Positions 1 through 9,598 of a stretch of 64,000 bases of DNA are shown here, piece by piece. Made by a program: the position numbers and the translations under genes. The first letter of the stretch is position 1. Each line of letters starts with the position of its first letter. Source of the DNA: Thiomicrorhabdus sp965602805 (lineage in GTDB: Bacteria; Pseudomonadota; Gammaproteobacteria; Thiomicrospirales; Thiomicrospiraceae); assembly GCA_965602805.1 (NCBI GenBank), contig CBFCZK010000001.1, positions 62,001 to 126,000 of the forward strand, given 5' to 3'. The notes under the pieces were generated by a model. The model was not told the origin of the DNA and searched no databases. It worked only from the letters and a program-made list of their open reading frames with translations.

Positions 1-53
1 ATACGACAAAATAAATAATTCATTTTTAACACATAAAAAAACTGGAGAACTCC

Positions 54-287
54 ATGAGCGGAATTGAAGAGCGCGTAAAGAAGATTATTGTTGAGCAATT
101 AGGTGTAGAAGAAGATCAAGTAACAGCTGATGCATCTTTCGTAGATGATTTGGGTGCTGATTCTCTAGACACTGTTGAGCTAGTCATGGCGCTAGAAGAA
201 GAATTTGATTGCGAAATTCCTGATGAAGAAGCTGAGAACATTTCTACATTAGCACAAGCAACAGCATACGTAGAAGCGAACTTATAA
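54..287 (+). CDS. acpP: acyl carrier protein
   Basis: Carries the growing acyl chain in fatty acid synthesis as a thioester on a 4'-phosphopantetheine arm; cytosolic. The 77-residue acidic protein has the usual family length and the GADSLDTVE motif, with the attachment serine at residue 37. A ribosome binding site (ctggag) lies just before the ATG. It sits directly upstream of fabF, the normal order in gammaproteobacteria; a terminator follows, so fabF probably has some independent transcription. The upstream partner genes (fabD, fabG) would lie outside the window. Confidence 0.98.
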   Translation: MSGIEERVKKIIVEQLGVEEDQVTADASFVDDLGADSLDTVELVMALEEEFDCEIPDEEAENISTLAQATAYVEANL

Positions 288-313
288 GTTTTAAGTTCAG
301 TCACGTACTGTAG

Positions 314-343
314 AAAAAAGCCGTATTATTACGGCTTTTTTTG
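314..343 (+). terminator. Rho-independent terminator after acpP
   Basis: A perfect 7-bp stem (AGCCGTA/TACGGCT) with a 4-nt loop, preceded by an A run and followed by a T run. It lies 27 nt past the acpP stop, so strongly expressed acpP can be uncoupled from fabF. Confidence 0.9.
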
Positions 344-472
344 TATTTAGAATTAAGTATTAAAATTCAGAGTGTTTTGCATAGGTAAAATGGTAAAGAT
401 CTTGTTGATTTTTCTCCATCATCTTATGCAAAGGTCTCTAAAAACAAGCAAACAAGTAAAGAGGATGTCATT

Positions 473-1711
473 TTGAGTAAACGTCGAGTTGTAATTACAG
501 GTGTGGGTGCTTTATCAGCGGTAGGCTTAACGGTTCAAGAGAACTGGGATAACTTATTGGCAGGTAAAAGTGGTATTGATTACCTCACAAAATTTGATAC
601 AGACGCTTATTCGGTTAAATTTGGCGGCGTTTTAAAATGTTTTGATGTCACGGAATACATCGCACCGAAAGAAGCCAAAAAAATGGATCCTTTTATCCAC
701 TATGGCATTGCGGCCGGTGCGCAAGCTATTCATGATTCTGGACTTGAAATTACCGATGAAAACGCTTTTCGTATCGGCGTTTCAATTGGTTCTGGTATTG
801 GTGGGATTGGATCGATTGAAACACAGCATAGTACCTATTTAAAATCAGGACCTCGCCGTGTATCGCCATTTTTCGTCCCGAGTTCAATCATTAATATGAT
901 CTCTGGTAACTTATCCATTATGTTTGGTCTTAAAGGGCCAAACATGGCGATTGGTACGGCTTGCGCTACGGGTACGCACAGTATCGGTGATGCGGCACGT
1001 ATGATTGAATACGGTGATGTTGATGTCATGGTTGCCGGTGGTGCAGAACATGCGACCACTGAGTTAGGCTTGGCAGGTTTTGCGGCAGCACGCGCCTTAT
1101 CAACTCGAAATGATGATCCACAAGCGGCGAGTCGTCCTTGGGATAAAGATCGTGATGGTTTTGTCTTGGCGGATGGTGCCGGCGCGGTCGTATTGGAAGA
1201 GTATGAGCATGCCAAAGCCCGTGGTGCTGAAATCTACGCGGAAGTCTTAGGCTTTGGTATGAGCGGTGACGCTTATCACATGACGTTACCTGCTGCAGGT
1301 GGCGAAGGCGCTGCGCGTTGTATGGCGACGGCTCTAAATAACGCTAAGTTAGATCCGACTAAAATCGGTTACATCAACGCGCATGGTACTTCAACGCCAG
1401 CAGGTGATGTCTGTGAAACTAGTGCAGTAAAATCGACCTTTGGTGACCACGCGTATAACCTAGCCATGAGTTCGACTAAGTCCATGACCGGTCATGCTTT
1501 AGGGGCTGCTGGAGCAATGGAAGCGGTCTTTACTGCTTTAGCGCTTAAGAATCAAAAGTTACCGCCAACTATCAACCTTGAAAACCCAGAAGAAGGTTGT
1601 GATTTGGATTATGTGGCCGGAGAAGCGCGCGATGCTAAAATCGACTACGCTTTATCCAACTCATTTGGTTTTGGTGGTACCAACGCAACCTTAGTCCTAG
1701 GTAAAATTTGA
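473..1711 (+). CDS. fabF: beta-ketoacyl-ACP synthase II
   Basis: Condenses malonyl-ACP with acyl-ACP in fatty acid chain elongation. The 412-residue length is typical. The thiolase-fold triad is visible: the nucleophilic Cys at about residue 164 in GTACATG, His at about 304 in NAHGTSTPAGD and His at about 341 in SMTGHALGAAG. The start is TTG: GAGG at 461-464 is well spaced for it, and the ATG at 465 is out of frame and hits a stop after three codons. FabF rather than FabB is inferred from its place directly after acpP. Confidence 0.97.
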   Translation: MSKRRVVITGVGALSAVGLTVQENWDNLLAGKSGIDYLTKFDTDAYSVKFGGVLKCFDVTEYIAPKEAKKMDPFIHYGIAAGAQAIHDSGLEITDENAFRIGVSIGSGIGGIGSIETQHSTYLKSGPRRVSPFFVPSSIINMISGNLSIMFGLKGPNMAIGTACATGTHSIGDAARMIEYGDVDVMVAGGAEHATTELGLAGFAAARALSTRNDDPQAASRPWDKDRDGFVLADGAGAVVLEEYEHAKARGAEIYAEVLGFGMSGDAYHMTLPAAGGEGAARCMATALNNAKLDPTKIGYINAHGTSTPAGDVCETSAVKSTFGDHAYNLAMSSTKSMTGHALGAAGAMEAVFTALALKNQKLPPTINLENPEEGCDLDYVAGEARDAKIDYALSNSFGFGGTNATLVLGKI

Positions 1712-1762
1712 TGGGTTGTTTGCACTGTTTTTTGCAAGACCCTCGTTAGGTTATAATGCAAC

Positions 1763-3166
1763 ATGTCAAACTTAACGACAAATCATCTTCAGCAGGCTGT
1801 AGCCACGCAGCCTGTGTTACTGCCTAATCTATCTCAATTAGATTTATCAAAACTGCATGAACTGAATCCGCAGCGTTATCCTTTTCTTTTAGAAAGTGTC
1901 GCAAAGGGTGGTTTGGGTGAGTTTGATATTCTGTTTGCTTACCCTCAAGAAACGATTCAATTAAATCAACTGTCGGAAAAAGACGATTTCCTAACGAAAG
2001 CGACTCAGACGTTCGCAGAGTTTTCAATTGAAAGGGTTGGTGATTCTAATCTGCCTTTTACAGGCGGCTGGTTCGCCTATTTTAGTTATGACTATGCACA
2101 AGTAGTTGAGCCGGTCTTAAACCTACCTAAATCCGAGTTTCCATTAGCGGTACTGACACGTGTTCCTGCGGCCATCATTGTGAATCATAAGACAGAAGAA
2201 GTGACTTTAGTGGCTGAAGCAGAGTTCAGTCACCTGTTTACAGAAATGCAAGCGGACATAAAGCAAGCACTGAAACTCGAAACCATGCAAAAAGCGATTC
2301 AACAGAATGAGGCATCTGAAGAACCGGAGGACAAGTATTTAGAGGGTGTTAAAGCCATCAAAGAGTACATCCTGTCGGGGGATGTTTTTCAGGTCAATTT
2401 ATCACGCCAATGGCAGGTCACCTTAGATAAAGACACCGACTATCTATCTGTTTATCGTGCCTTGCGTCGTTCTAATCCAGCTCCCTTTGCGGCTTTGGCC
2501 TGTTTTAAAGATGCCAAACACCAGGCCTGGCAGGTTATCAGCTCTTCACCGGAGCGTTTAGTTAAATACCAAGCGCCTTGGGTCGAAACGCGTCCGATTG
2601 CCGGTACTCGTAAACGCGGGCCGGACTTGGAAGCGGACAAAGCCCTTATTGCCGAGTTGATTTCGCATCCGAAAGAGCGTGCTGAGCATATTATGCTCAT
2701 CGATTTAGAGCGCAATGATTTAGGACGAATCTGTAAGCCAGGCACAGTGGAAGTTAATGAGTTAATGGCGGTTGAAAGCTATGAGCATGTGCATCATATC
2801 GTCTCTAATGTCCGTGGCCAGTTGCAAGAGGGCATGTCGCCTTTAGATATTATTCACGCTCTATTCCCGGGCGGCACCATTACCGGTTGCCCTAAAATCC
2901 GCTGTATGCAAATTGTCGCAGAGCTAGAACAGATGCCACGTGAGGCTTATACCGGTTCTTTGGGCTATATCAATCGTGACGGATCTTTAGATTTGAACAT
3001 TCTGATTCGCACCATGCTTCAGTTTGAAAAAGACGGTTTACCGACGGTACAGTTTAGAGCTGGTGCAGGCATTGTGGCCGATTCAGAAGCCGAAAGTGAA
3101 TTGGTGGAGACGCGTCATAAAGCTAAAGGCTTGGTCAACGCTTTAATCAGTGGAGACCATTCGTAG
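1763..3166 (+). CDS. pabB: aminodeoxychorismate synthase component I (PIAGT type)
   Basis: Converts chorismate plus ammonia (from a PabA glutaminase partner) to 4-amino-4-deoxychorismate, the folate precursor. The 467 residues match PabB better than the longer TrpE. The chorismate-binding domain fills the C-terminal half, with SSSPERLVK, the long DLERNDLGR region, PGGTITGCPK and a C-terminal RAGAGIV segment. The motif at residue 280 reads PIAGT, not the PIKGT that carries the nucleophilic lysine of E. coli PabB; TrpE also has PIAGT. The following pabC gene makes the PabB assignment preferred. TATAAT at 1752-1757 lies only six bases before the ATG, and there is no good ribosome site, so a leaderless transcript is possible. 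Confidence 0.85.
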   Translation: MSNLTTNHLQQAVATQPVLLPNLSQLDLSKLHELNPQRYPFLLESVAKGGLGEFDILFAYPQETIQLNQLSEKDDFLTKATQTFAEFSIERVGDSNLPFTGGWFAYFSYDYAQVVEPVLNLPKSEFPLAVLTRVPAAIIVNHKTEEVTLVAEAEFSHLFTEMQADIKQALKLETMQKAIQQNEASEEPEDKYLEGVKAIKEYILSGDVFQVNLSRQWQVTLDKDTDYLSVYRALRRSNPAPFAALACFKDAKHQAWQVISSSPERLVKYQAPWVETRPIAGTRKRGPDLEADKALIAELISHPKERAEHIMLIDLERNDLGRICKPGTVEVNELMAVESYEHVHHIVSNVRGQLQEGMSPLDIIHALFPGGTITGCPKIRCMQIVAELEQMPREAYTGSLGYINRDGSLDLNILIRTMLQFEKDGLPTVQFRAGAGIVADSEAESELVETRHKAKGLVNALISGDHS

Positions 3167-3167
3167 A

Positions 3168-4106
3168 ATGAATTCTTCTGATTTCAATGCCACCGAGATG
3201 ACGACGATTATCAACGGCTCGCTTATCGATTCTGTGTCGGTAAGCGATCGTGGTTTGCAGTATGGTGATGGTTTTTTTACCACTATGTTGGTGACGGGTG
3301 ATCAGTTATTAAATTGGCAGGGGCATTGGCGAAGAGTTCAACAAGCAGCGGAGCGTTTACAATTTCCTGCTTTAGATGAGCAGGAATTGTTCACCCAAGT
3401 GAAGCAGGCCATTGCCGTGTTTAACTATACAAAAAGCACTATCGCATCCAATAAAGTAGTTAAGATTATTTTGACACGTGGGGCAGGTGGCATCGGTTAT
3501 CAAATGCCGGATACTCCACAGATTAGTACTATTTTACAAGTCACGTTAGCACCTATTCAAATTGAGCGCGAGGCTGGTACAAATCTACCGCTATTTTCTC
3601 AACCGTTAGGCATCGACTTAGGTCTGTGCGAAACCTTGTGTTCTATTCAACCTCAGCTTGCAGGTTTAAAGCACTTAAATCGATTAGAGAATGTCCTGGC
3701 GCGTTCTGAAATCGTTAAGAAAGGTTTTGTTGAGGGGCTCATGTTAAATGCCTATCAGCAAGTTATTAGTGGTACTCAGTCGAATCTGTTTCTGATTAAA
3801 GACCATCACCTAATCACCCCTCTATTGAAGGATAGTGGTGTCGAAGGCACAACCCGTTATCAATTGAGCCAGTTAGCAGCGAGTGTCGGTTTAACTTGGC
3901 AAGAATCTACTTTAGTTCTAGAGGATTTAAAACAGGCTGAAGAACTGTTTTTAGCCAATGCTGTGCGCGGTATTATGCCGGTTAACAACTTTGATCAAAG
4001 GACATACCCAAATATTAAAACCTTAGAAATCCACCAAGCCTGGTCAAATTGGCAGAGAGAGAATGTCGTGAGTTTATCACTTGAAACCAAGGAGCCAACG
4101 GCATGA
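3168..4106 (+). CDS. pabC: 4-amino-4-deoxychorismate lyase
   Basis: PLP enzyme of the class IV aminotransferase fold. It splits aminodeoxychorismate into p-aminobenzoate and pyruvate for folate synthesis. Visible motifs are INGSLIDSVSVSDRGLQYGDG near the N terminus (in part) and the GLKHLNRLENV segment holding the PLP lysine. I chose the ATG at 3168, one base after the pabB stop, with GGAG at 3152-3155. A GTG at 3150 overlapping pabB and the ATG at 3198 (MTTIING), where family similarity begins, are alternatives. The stop overlaps the mltG start (ATGA), so translation is probably coupled. Confidence 0.92.
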   Translation: MNSSDFNATEMTTIINGSLIDSVSVSDRGLQYGDGFFTTMLVTGDQLLNWQGHWRRVQQAAERLQFPALDEQELFTQVKQAIAVFNYTKSTIASNKVVKIILTRGAGGIGYQMPDTPQISTILQVTLAPIQIEREAGTNLPLFSQPLGIDLGLCETLCSIQPQLAGLKHLNRLENVLARSEIVKKGFVEGLMLNAYQQVISGTQSNLFLIKDHHLITPLLKDSGVEGTTRYQLSQLAASVGLTWQESTLVLEDLKQAEELFLANAVRGIMPVNNFDQRTYPNIKTLEIHQAWSNWQRENVVSLSLETKEPTA

Positions 4107-5131
4107 GAATCTTAAAGTGGCTCGTTATGTTGGTTTTTGTATTCGGCCTTATCGTAGCGGGCGGATTGGCCTGGCAGTGGAATGGATTTATCACCAGTCC
4201 TATAGCCAGTACCACCACTAAACAAATTATCGACATTAAACCCGGCAGTTCTGCCAATAGAGTCGCACGTCTGTTAAATGAACACGACTTGTTAGAATCC
4301 CCTAAATGGTTTGTTTGGTACTTACGTTATTTAGAAAAACATAATCAACTCAAAGCCGGTGAGATTGAGATAGATCCGCAGTGGTCAGTGGATACTTTGA
4401 TTGAAAAATTGATCAAAGGTCAGACCGTGCAGTATCCGGTGACGTTAATTGCCGGTCAAACCATTCAAGAAAATTTACAGATGATTCAAGCTCTGCCAAA
4501 AATCCGTAAAGAGTTGGATATAACTGATATTGAAGCGTTGCAATCTTTATTCGGTATTACCGGAAAAATAGACAATAAATACCCTTATGCGAATTTAGAG
4601 GGGTGGTTACTGCCTGAAACTTACCACTATCAATCAGGCGATAGTGACAAGCAGATTGTATTACGCGCTTATCAGTCTCTGAAAACAAAATTAGACCAGG
4701 CCTGGTCAAAGCGTGATAAAAATTTGCCGTTGAAAACCCCTTATGAAGCGTTGATTTTAGCCTCAATTGTCGAAAAAGAGACCGGTTTTGCCGCAGAACG
4801 TCCTAAAATTGCCGGCGTGTTTGTCCGCCGTATGAAGATAGGCATGCGTCTGCAAACAGATCCAACCGTGATCTATGGTATAGGACAGGGCTATGATGGT
4901 AATATTCGTAAACGGGATTTATTGAAAAAAACGTCGTATAACACCTATAGAATAAATGGTTTACCGCCTACGCCAATCGCTTTGCCGAGTAAAGAAGCCA
5001 TTGATGCCGTCATGCAACCTGAGAAAACCAAGGCTTTGTATTTCGTCGCTAAAGGCGGTGGTGAGCATCACTTTTCAAATACATTGATTGAACACAATAA
5101 AGCCGTGTATAAGTATTTGCTAAAACGCTAA
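4103..5131 (+). CDS. mltG: endolytic peptidoglycan transglycosylase
   Basis: Inner-membrane lytic transglycosylase that cuts nascent glycan strands and sets their length. It has one N-terminal transmembrane helix (about residues 5-25), then the YceG/MltG domain. The catalytic glutamate region reads ASIVEKETG (Glu at about 224), followed by MRLQTDPTVIYG and the NTYRINGLPPTPI segment typical of the family. Its 342 residues are the normal length. AAGGAG precedes the ATG, which overlaps the pabC stop by four bases. The pabC-mltG-tmk-holB order is the conserved one. It carries one in-frame ACCAGGCCTGGT palindrome encoding QAW at 4696. Confidence 0.95.
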   Translation: MRILKWLVMLVFVFGLIVAGGLAWQWNGFITSPIASTTTKQIIDIKPGSSANRVARLLNEHDLLESPKWFVWYLRYLEKHNQLKAGEIEIDPQWSVDTLIEKLIKGQTVQYPVTLIAGQTIQENLQMIQALPKIRKELDITDIEALQSLFGITGKIDNKYPYANLEGWLLPETYHYQSGDSDKQIVLRAYQSLKTKLDQAWSKRDKNLPLKTPYEALILASIVEKETGFAAERPKIAGVFVRRMKIGMRLQTDPTVIYGIGQGYDGNIRKRDLLKKTSYNTYRINGLPPTPIALPSKEAIDAVMQPEKTKALYFVAKGGGEHHFSNTLIEHNKAVYKYLLKR

Positions 5132-5186
5132 ATCCGAATTTATGCTGAAAGCCCGTAATCGTTGTCGATAAAACATAGGAAACTCA

Positions 5187-5822
5187 ATGAAAGGTCAATT
5201 TATTACTTTAGAAGGAACTGAAGGTGGTGGCAAGTCGACTAACCTTTTGTTTATTCAGGAATATCTCGCTGAAAAAGGCATTGAGGTTATTGTCACTCGT
5301 GAACCTGGGGGCACTGAAATTGGCGAAACCATTCGTGGCATTCTATTGAATAATGATTTTTCTGCCATGCATTCGGACACTGAACTCTTGCTGATGTTTG
5401 CCGCGCGTGCCCAGCACATCCAAGAGAAAATCCAACCTGCATTAGCCAAAGGTAAGTGGGTGATTTCGGATCGTTTTACGGATGCTTCTTACGCCTATCA
5501 AGGTGCCGCCAGAGATATGGGTTTCGAGCGCATTGCTTTGATTGAAGATTGGGTTCAGCAAGGTTTTCAGCCAGACAACACGTTTGTATTTGATCTGCCG
5601 GTGGAAATCGGCATGGCACGTGTTGCGGCTAGAAGCCAAGCAACCGGCCAGGTGATTGACCGCTTTGAGACCGAAAAACAGGACTTTTTTGAAAAGGTAC
5701 GTGGGGCTTACTTAAGCCGTGCTCAGCAAGCGCCTAGCCGTTACACCATACTTGATGCCAGTCAATCTCTAGAGACGGTTCAACAAGCCATAAGTCAACG
5801 TTTACAGGCGATGTTGGCATGA
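5187..5822 (+). CDS. tmk: thymidylate kinase
   Basis: Phosphorylates dTMP to dTDP for DNA synthesis. The 211-residue protein starts with the P-loop GTEGGGKST (residues about 9-17), then TREPGGTEIG and the DRFTDAS motif that binds the nucleoside monophosphate, and has a lid with GQVIDRFE. AGGAA precedes the ATG. It lies between mltG and holB, as in many gammaproteobacteria, and was probably transcribed with both. Confidence 0.96.
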   Translation: MKGQFITLEGTEGGGKSTNLLFIQEYLAEKGIEVIVTREPGGTEIGETIRGILLNNDFSAMHSDTELLLMFAARAQHIQEKIQPALAKGKWVISDRFTDASYAYQGAARDMGFERIALIEDWVQQGFQPDNTFVFDLPVEIGMARVAARSQATGQVIDRFETEKQDFFEKVRGAYLSRAQQAPSRYTILDASQSLETVQQAISQRLQAMLA

Positions 5823-5845
5823 TTCAAGTTGAGGTTTTGTAAACT

Positions 5846-6910
5846 ATGTCACAAATAAACCCACCAGGCCTGGTGCCTTGGCTAAACCCTCAATGGCAGC
5901 AATGGTTACAACTGTCAGAGCGTTTAGGCCACGCTTACTTACTTTCTGGGCCTAAGGGCATTGGTCTAGAGCAGTTTGTGGATGCCATTGTGCAAGCGAC
6001 CTTATGTCTTCAACCTGTAAAGGGTGTCGGCTGTGGTCACTGCCAAGGCTGTCATCTGTTAAAAGGCCAGCAGCACCCTGATTTTTATCACCTCAAACGC
6101 CTGGAAGACAAAAAAGACATCGCGGTGGATCAAGTTCGTGGGTTGATTAATAAACTCAATGAAACCTCGCATCAAGGTGGCTATAAAGTCATCTGGATAG
6201 AAGGGGTTGAGTTCCTGAATCAATCGGCTTTCAATGCCTTATTGAAAACCCTGGAAGAGCCTTCGGGACGTACTTTGTTTTTATTGACGACCCATGAAAT
6301 AGGACGTTTACCAGCGACGATCAAAAGCCGTTGTCAGCAACTAAGTTTTACGCCGCCAATCTTGCCGGATGCAATTGAATGGTTGCACCAACAAGCCCCC
6401 CAAGTCGATGTCGCGTTGATTAAACGTGCTTTACGTTTAAACTGGGGCGCGCCACTCGATGCTTTACAGTGGATTGAAGCGGCTAAATTTGAAGAAGATA
6501 CCCAGTGGAAAGACGGTCTTAAACAATTGCAGTCTGGGCGCAAGTCAGTCTCACAAGTGGTTGCCGAATGGCTTAAATGGTCAACGCCGATTACGGTGTT
6601 TGACTACTTCTATCAATGGAGTGTCTCTGCGGTGCGTTCGGTTACTTATGTCACGCCTGCTCAAATAGAGAATCAAGCTGAAAATCAAACTGACCAGGCC
6701 TGGTCACTTTCTGCAGAACAATCTTTGCAGTTACAGAACTGGTTGCGTTTTCAGCAAGCCACTTTGCAAGCCAAGGAAAACTGGCTGGCGAATGCCAATA
6801 AAGAACTGGTTTTAGAAACCCTATGTTTAGAGTGGCTCGAAGTCCAACAAATTGCCGAACCTTTCCAGTCGGTATTTCAATCTAGAATTCAAAAAGGAAC
6901 TTTATCGTGA
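5846..6910 (+). CDS. holB: DNA polymerase III subunit delta'
   Basis: Clamp-loader subunit of the replicative polymerase. The N-terminal AAA+ domain has a degenerate P-loop (GPKGIGLE, without the GKS/T lysine), as expected for the non-hydrolysing delta' subunit. It also has a zinc-module cysteine cluster (CGHCQGC, about residues 57-63), an LLKTLEEP segment and the SRC motif (IKSRCQQL). The 354 residues fit the family. GAGG lies 11 bases upstream of the start. The stop overlaps the next start (GTGA), suggesting coupled translation. Two in-frame copies of the dispersed palindrome occur, encoding PGL (5864) and QAW (6694). Confidence 0.93.
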   Translation: MSQINPPGLVPWLNPQWQQWLQLSERLGHAYLLSGPKGIGLEQFVDAIVQATLCLQPVKGVGCGHCQGCHLLKGQQHPDFYHLKRLEDKKDIAVDQVRGLINKLNETSHQGGYKVIWIEGVEFLNQSAFNALLKTLEEPSGRTLFLLTTHEIGRLPATIKSRCQQLSFTPPILPDAIEWLHQQAPQVDVALIKRALRLNWGAPLDALQWIEAAKFEEDTQWKDGLKQLQSGRKSVSQVVAEWLKWSTPITVFDYFYQWSVSAVRSVTYVTPAQIENQAENQTDQAWSLSAEQSLQLQNWLRFQQATLQAKENWLANANKELVLETLCLEWLEVQQIAEPFQSVFQSRIQKGTLS

Positions 6911-7698
6911 TTGTTGATTCACATTGTCATCTTAATATTTTGCCAGAAGATAAAGTCGGTAATGTCGATGAAGTCATCGCTAAAGCGGCCGAACTTGGTG
7001 TTGAACGCATTCTTTGTGTGGCGATTAATCCAAGCCAGTGGACAGACGTTTTAGCACTCGCTGATAAATACGACTCTGTGTATGCCGCAATCGGTGTGCA
7101 TCCCTGTGAAGATAAGGACGTAATCGTCAGCGATGAAGAGTTGATCAAAGCTGCTTCGCACCCTAAAGTCATCGCCATTGGTGAAGTCGGTCTGGACTAC
7201 TTTCATTTTGAAGACGATGCCGCGGTTGAAGGCGGTATGGATTGGCAACACAATCGTTTTAAGCAACATATCCGCATTGCTAAGCAGCTCAATAAGCCGT
7301 TAATTATCCACACCCGTAATTCTACGCCGGATTGTTTGGCGATGCTGGAGTCCGAAGGTGCGGATTCGGTCGGTGGCATTATGCACTGTTTTGTCGAGGA
7401 TCTAGCCACAGCGGAACGTGCTATCGAAATCGGTTTCTATATCTCATTCTCTGGCATTGTCACCTTTAAAAACGCCAAAGAACTCAAAGCCGTGGCGACC
7501 GCCTTACCGCTAGATAAAATCTTGGTCGAAACCGATTCGCCCTATCTTGCACCCATGCCGTTTCGTGGTAAAACCAACCAACCTGGTTACACTCGATATG
7601 TGGTGGAAGAGATTGCTAAATTAAAAGAGTTGCCGTTTGAAACGGTTGCCAATGCAACCACTGAAAACTTCAATCGTCTGTTTAAATTAAACCCATAA
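6907..7698 (+). CDS. TatD-family metal-dependent deoxyribonuclease (YcfH-like)
   Basis: TIM-barrel hydrolase of the TatD family, acting on DNA ends in family members. Metal ligands are visible: DSHCHLN at residues 3-9, the glutamate of GEVGLDYF, the histidine of IIHTRN, and the aspartate of VETDSPYLAP. The 263 residues are the usual length. The start is GTG and overlaps the holB stop by four bases. Placement right after holB matches YcfH of E. coli rather than TatD itself. Confidence 0.92.
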   Translation: MIVDSHCHLNILPEDKVGNVDEVIAKAAELGVERILCVAINPSQWTDVLALADKYDSVYAAIGVHPCEDKDVIVSDEELIKAASHPKVIAIGEVGLDYFHFEDDAAVEGGMDWQHNRFKQHIRIAKQLNKPLIIHTRNSTPDCLAMLESEGADSVGGIMHCFVEDLATAERAIEIGFYISFSGIVTFKNAKELKAVATALPLDKILVETDSPYLAPMPFRGKTNQPGYTRYVVEEIAKLKELPFETVANATTENFNRLFKLNP

Positions 7699-7710
7699 AA
7701 GAGCGTTCTT

Positions 7711-9534
7711 ATGCGAGTCATGTCAGACGAAAAGCCCCAAAAGATTAAACTCATTGCGTCATCAGAGCGCTCTTATACCTGGCAGCGCATCTTTGAATTA
7801 GTCAAACAGCACAAGCCTGAGCTAATCAAAGCGCATATCATTGCCTTTTTCGCTATGTTGGCCACCGTGCCTTTACCGCTTTTACTGCCGATTTTGGTGG
7901 ATGAAGTCCTGCTGGATCAACCTGGGCCAATCGTCGCTTTTCTGCAATTCTTTGGTTCGCCGGAGTGGTACGGCCCAGTTTATTACATCACCGTTATCAC
8001 CATTATCACCATTATCTTACGTGGCTTTGGATTAGGCTTCGGCGTTTGGCAGATGCAACAATTTACCGTTATCGCTAAAAACGTTACCTTCAAAATTCGT
8101 AAAGATTTACTCGCCCGAGTGCAGGGTGTCTCGATGGCACAATACGAAACTATGGGCAGTGGCAGTGTCTCAGCCACCATGCTCAATGATGTTAATACCA
8201 TTGATTCCTTTTTAGGGACGACCGTTAGCAAGCTGATTATTTCATTGTTCTCTTTAGTCGGAGTGACGCTGGTATTGTTGTGGTTAAATTGGCAATTGGC
8301 GCTGTTTATATTATTGCTTAACCCTGTTGTGGTGCATTTCACCATGCGCATGGGGCGCAAGGTTAAGACGCTCAAGAAAGATGAAAACAGCGCGGTAGAT
8401 GCCTTTCAACAATCGTTAACCGAAACCTTAGATGCTTTACAGCAGGTGAGAGCCGCCAATCAAGATAAAAACTTCTTCGATCGCGTTCGTGATAACGCCT
8501 ATTCCATAAAAACCAAATCAGAAGCGTTTACTTGGAAAAGTGATGCCGCCAGTCGTTTCTCTTTTATGATTTTCCTGGTTGGTTTCGATATCTTCCGTGG
8601 TGTCGGTATGCTGATGGTGGTTTTTTCTGACCTGAGTATCGGGCAGATGATTGCCGTATTTGGTTACCTTTGGTACATGATGGGGCCGATTCAAGAAATC
8701 TTAGCCATACAATATGGCTTCAGTGCCGGCAGCGGGGCGCTACAGCGTATCAATGAAGTATTGGATCTTGACCAAGAACCTGTCCACCCGAGTAAAGTAA
8801 ATCCGTTTATCCAGGCTAAGCCCGTGGGTCTTGCAGTCAAAGATGTCAGCTTTCGTTATCCTGGAAAGTCCGAAGATGTGTTGCATAACTTAAGCTTTAC
8901 CATTCAGCCGGGTGAAAAATTAGCGCTGGTGGGAGCAAGTGGCGGCGGTAAGACCACCTTGGTGCAAATTTTGCTGGGCTTCTACGAGGCACAGAGTGGC
9001 CAGGTTTATTATGGCGATGAGCCAGTGAATGACATTGGCCAGTCGGTGATACGTCAACATGTTGCGACCGTCTTACAGCACCCCGTACTGTTTCATCAGA
9101 GTATTCGTTTTAACCTGACCTTAGGCCAAGTGTTAGACGAAGCGCTTTTATGGCAGGCGTTAGCACAAGCGCAGTTAGATGATGTGGTGCGCGCGTTAGA
9201 CGATGGATTGGAAAGTATTGTGGGTCGTAACGGTATCAAATTATCCGGCGGTCAGCGTCAAAGATTGGCGATTGCACGAATGATTTTGCAAGATCCAAAA
9301 GTAGTCATTATGGATGAAGCCACTTCGGCTTTGGATATGGAAACCGAACGTCAATTGTATGTCGATCTCGCGCCATTTTTGGCCAATCGAACCACTTTAA
9401 TTGTTGCACATCGATTAAGCTCCATTAAACAAGCCGATCGTATTTTGGTGTTTGAAGATGGCCATATTATTGAGTCGGGTAGTCATGATGAATTGATTGC
9501 TCAACAAGGGACCTATCATAAGTTGTATCGGTAG
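7711..9534 (+). CDS. ABC exporter, fused permease and ATPase
   Basis: Homodimeric-type exporter of the MsbA/LmrA class: an N-terminal six-helix membrane domain (about residues 30-330) and a C-terminal ATPase. The ATPase shows Walker A GASGGGKTT, the signature LSGGQRQR, Walker B VVIMDEATSALD and a switch histidine in IVAHRLSS. The 607 residues are typical. The substrate is not clear; lipid or drug export are both possible. The start could also be the ATG at 7720. It follows tatD closely (12 bases) and may be the last gene of that operon. Confidence 0.88.
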   Translation: MRVMSDEKPQKIKLIASSERSYTWQRIFELVKQHKPELIKAHIIAFFAMLATVPLPLLLPILVDEVLLDQPGPIVAFLQFFGSPEWYGPVYYITVITIITIILRGFGLGFGVWQMQQFTVIAKNVTFKIRKDLLARVQGVSMAQYETMGSGSVSATMLNDVNTIDSFLGTTVSKLIISLFSLVGVTLVLLWLNWQLALFILLLNPVVVHFTMRMGRKVKTLKKDENSAVDAFQQSLTETLDALQQVRAANQDKNFFDRVRDNAYSIKTKSEAFTWKSDAASRFSFMIFLVGFDIFRGVGMLMVVFSDLSIGQMIAVFGYLWYMMGPIQEILAIQYGFSAGSGALQRINEVLDLDQEPVHPSKVNPFIQAKPVGLAVKDVSFRYPGKSEDVLHNLSFTIQPGEKLALVGASGGGKTTLVQILLGFYEAQSGQVYYGDEPVNDIGQSVIRQHVATVLQHPVLFHQSIRFNLTLGQVLDEALLWQALAQAQLDDVVRALDDGLESIVGRNGIKLSGGQRQRLAIARMILQDPKVVIMDEATSALDMETERQLYVDLAPFLANRTTLIVAHRLSSIKQADRILVFEDGHIIESGSHDELIAQQGTYHKLYR

Positions 9535-9598
9535 TATTGCTTGTGTGTCTATAAGTCGTTAATATTAAAAATCTGTATTAATCGGGAAGGAGTTATAA

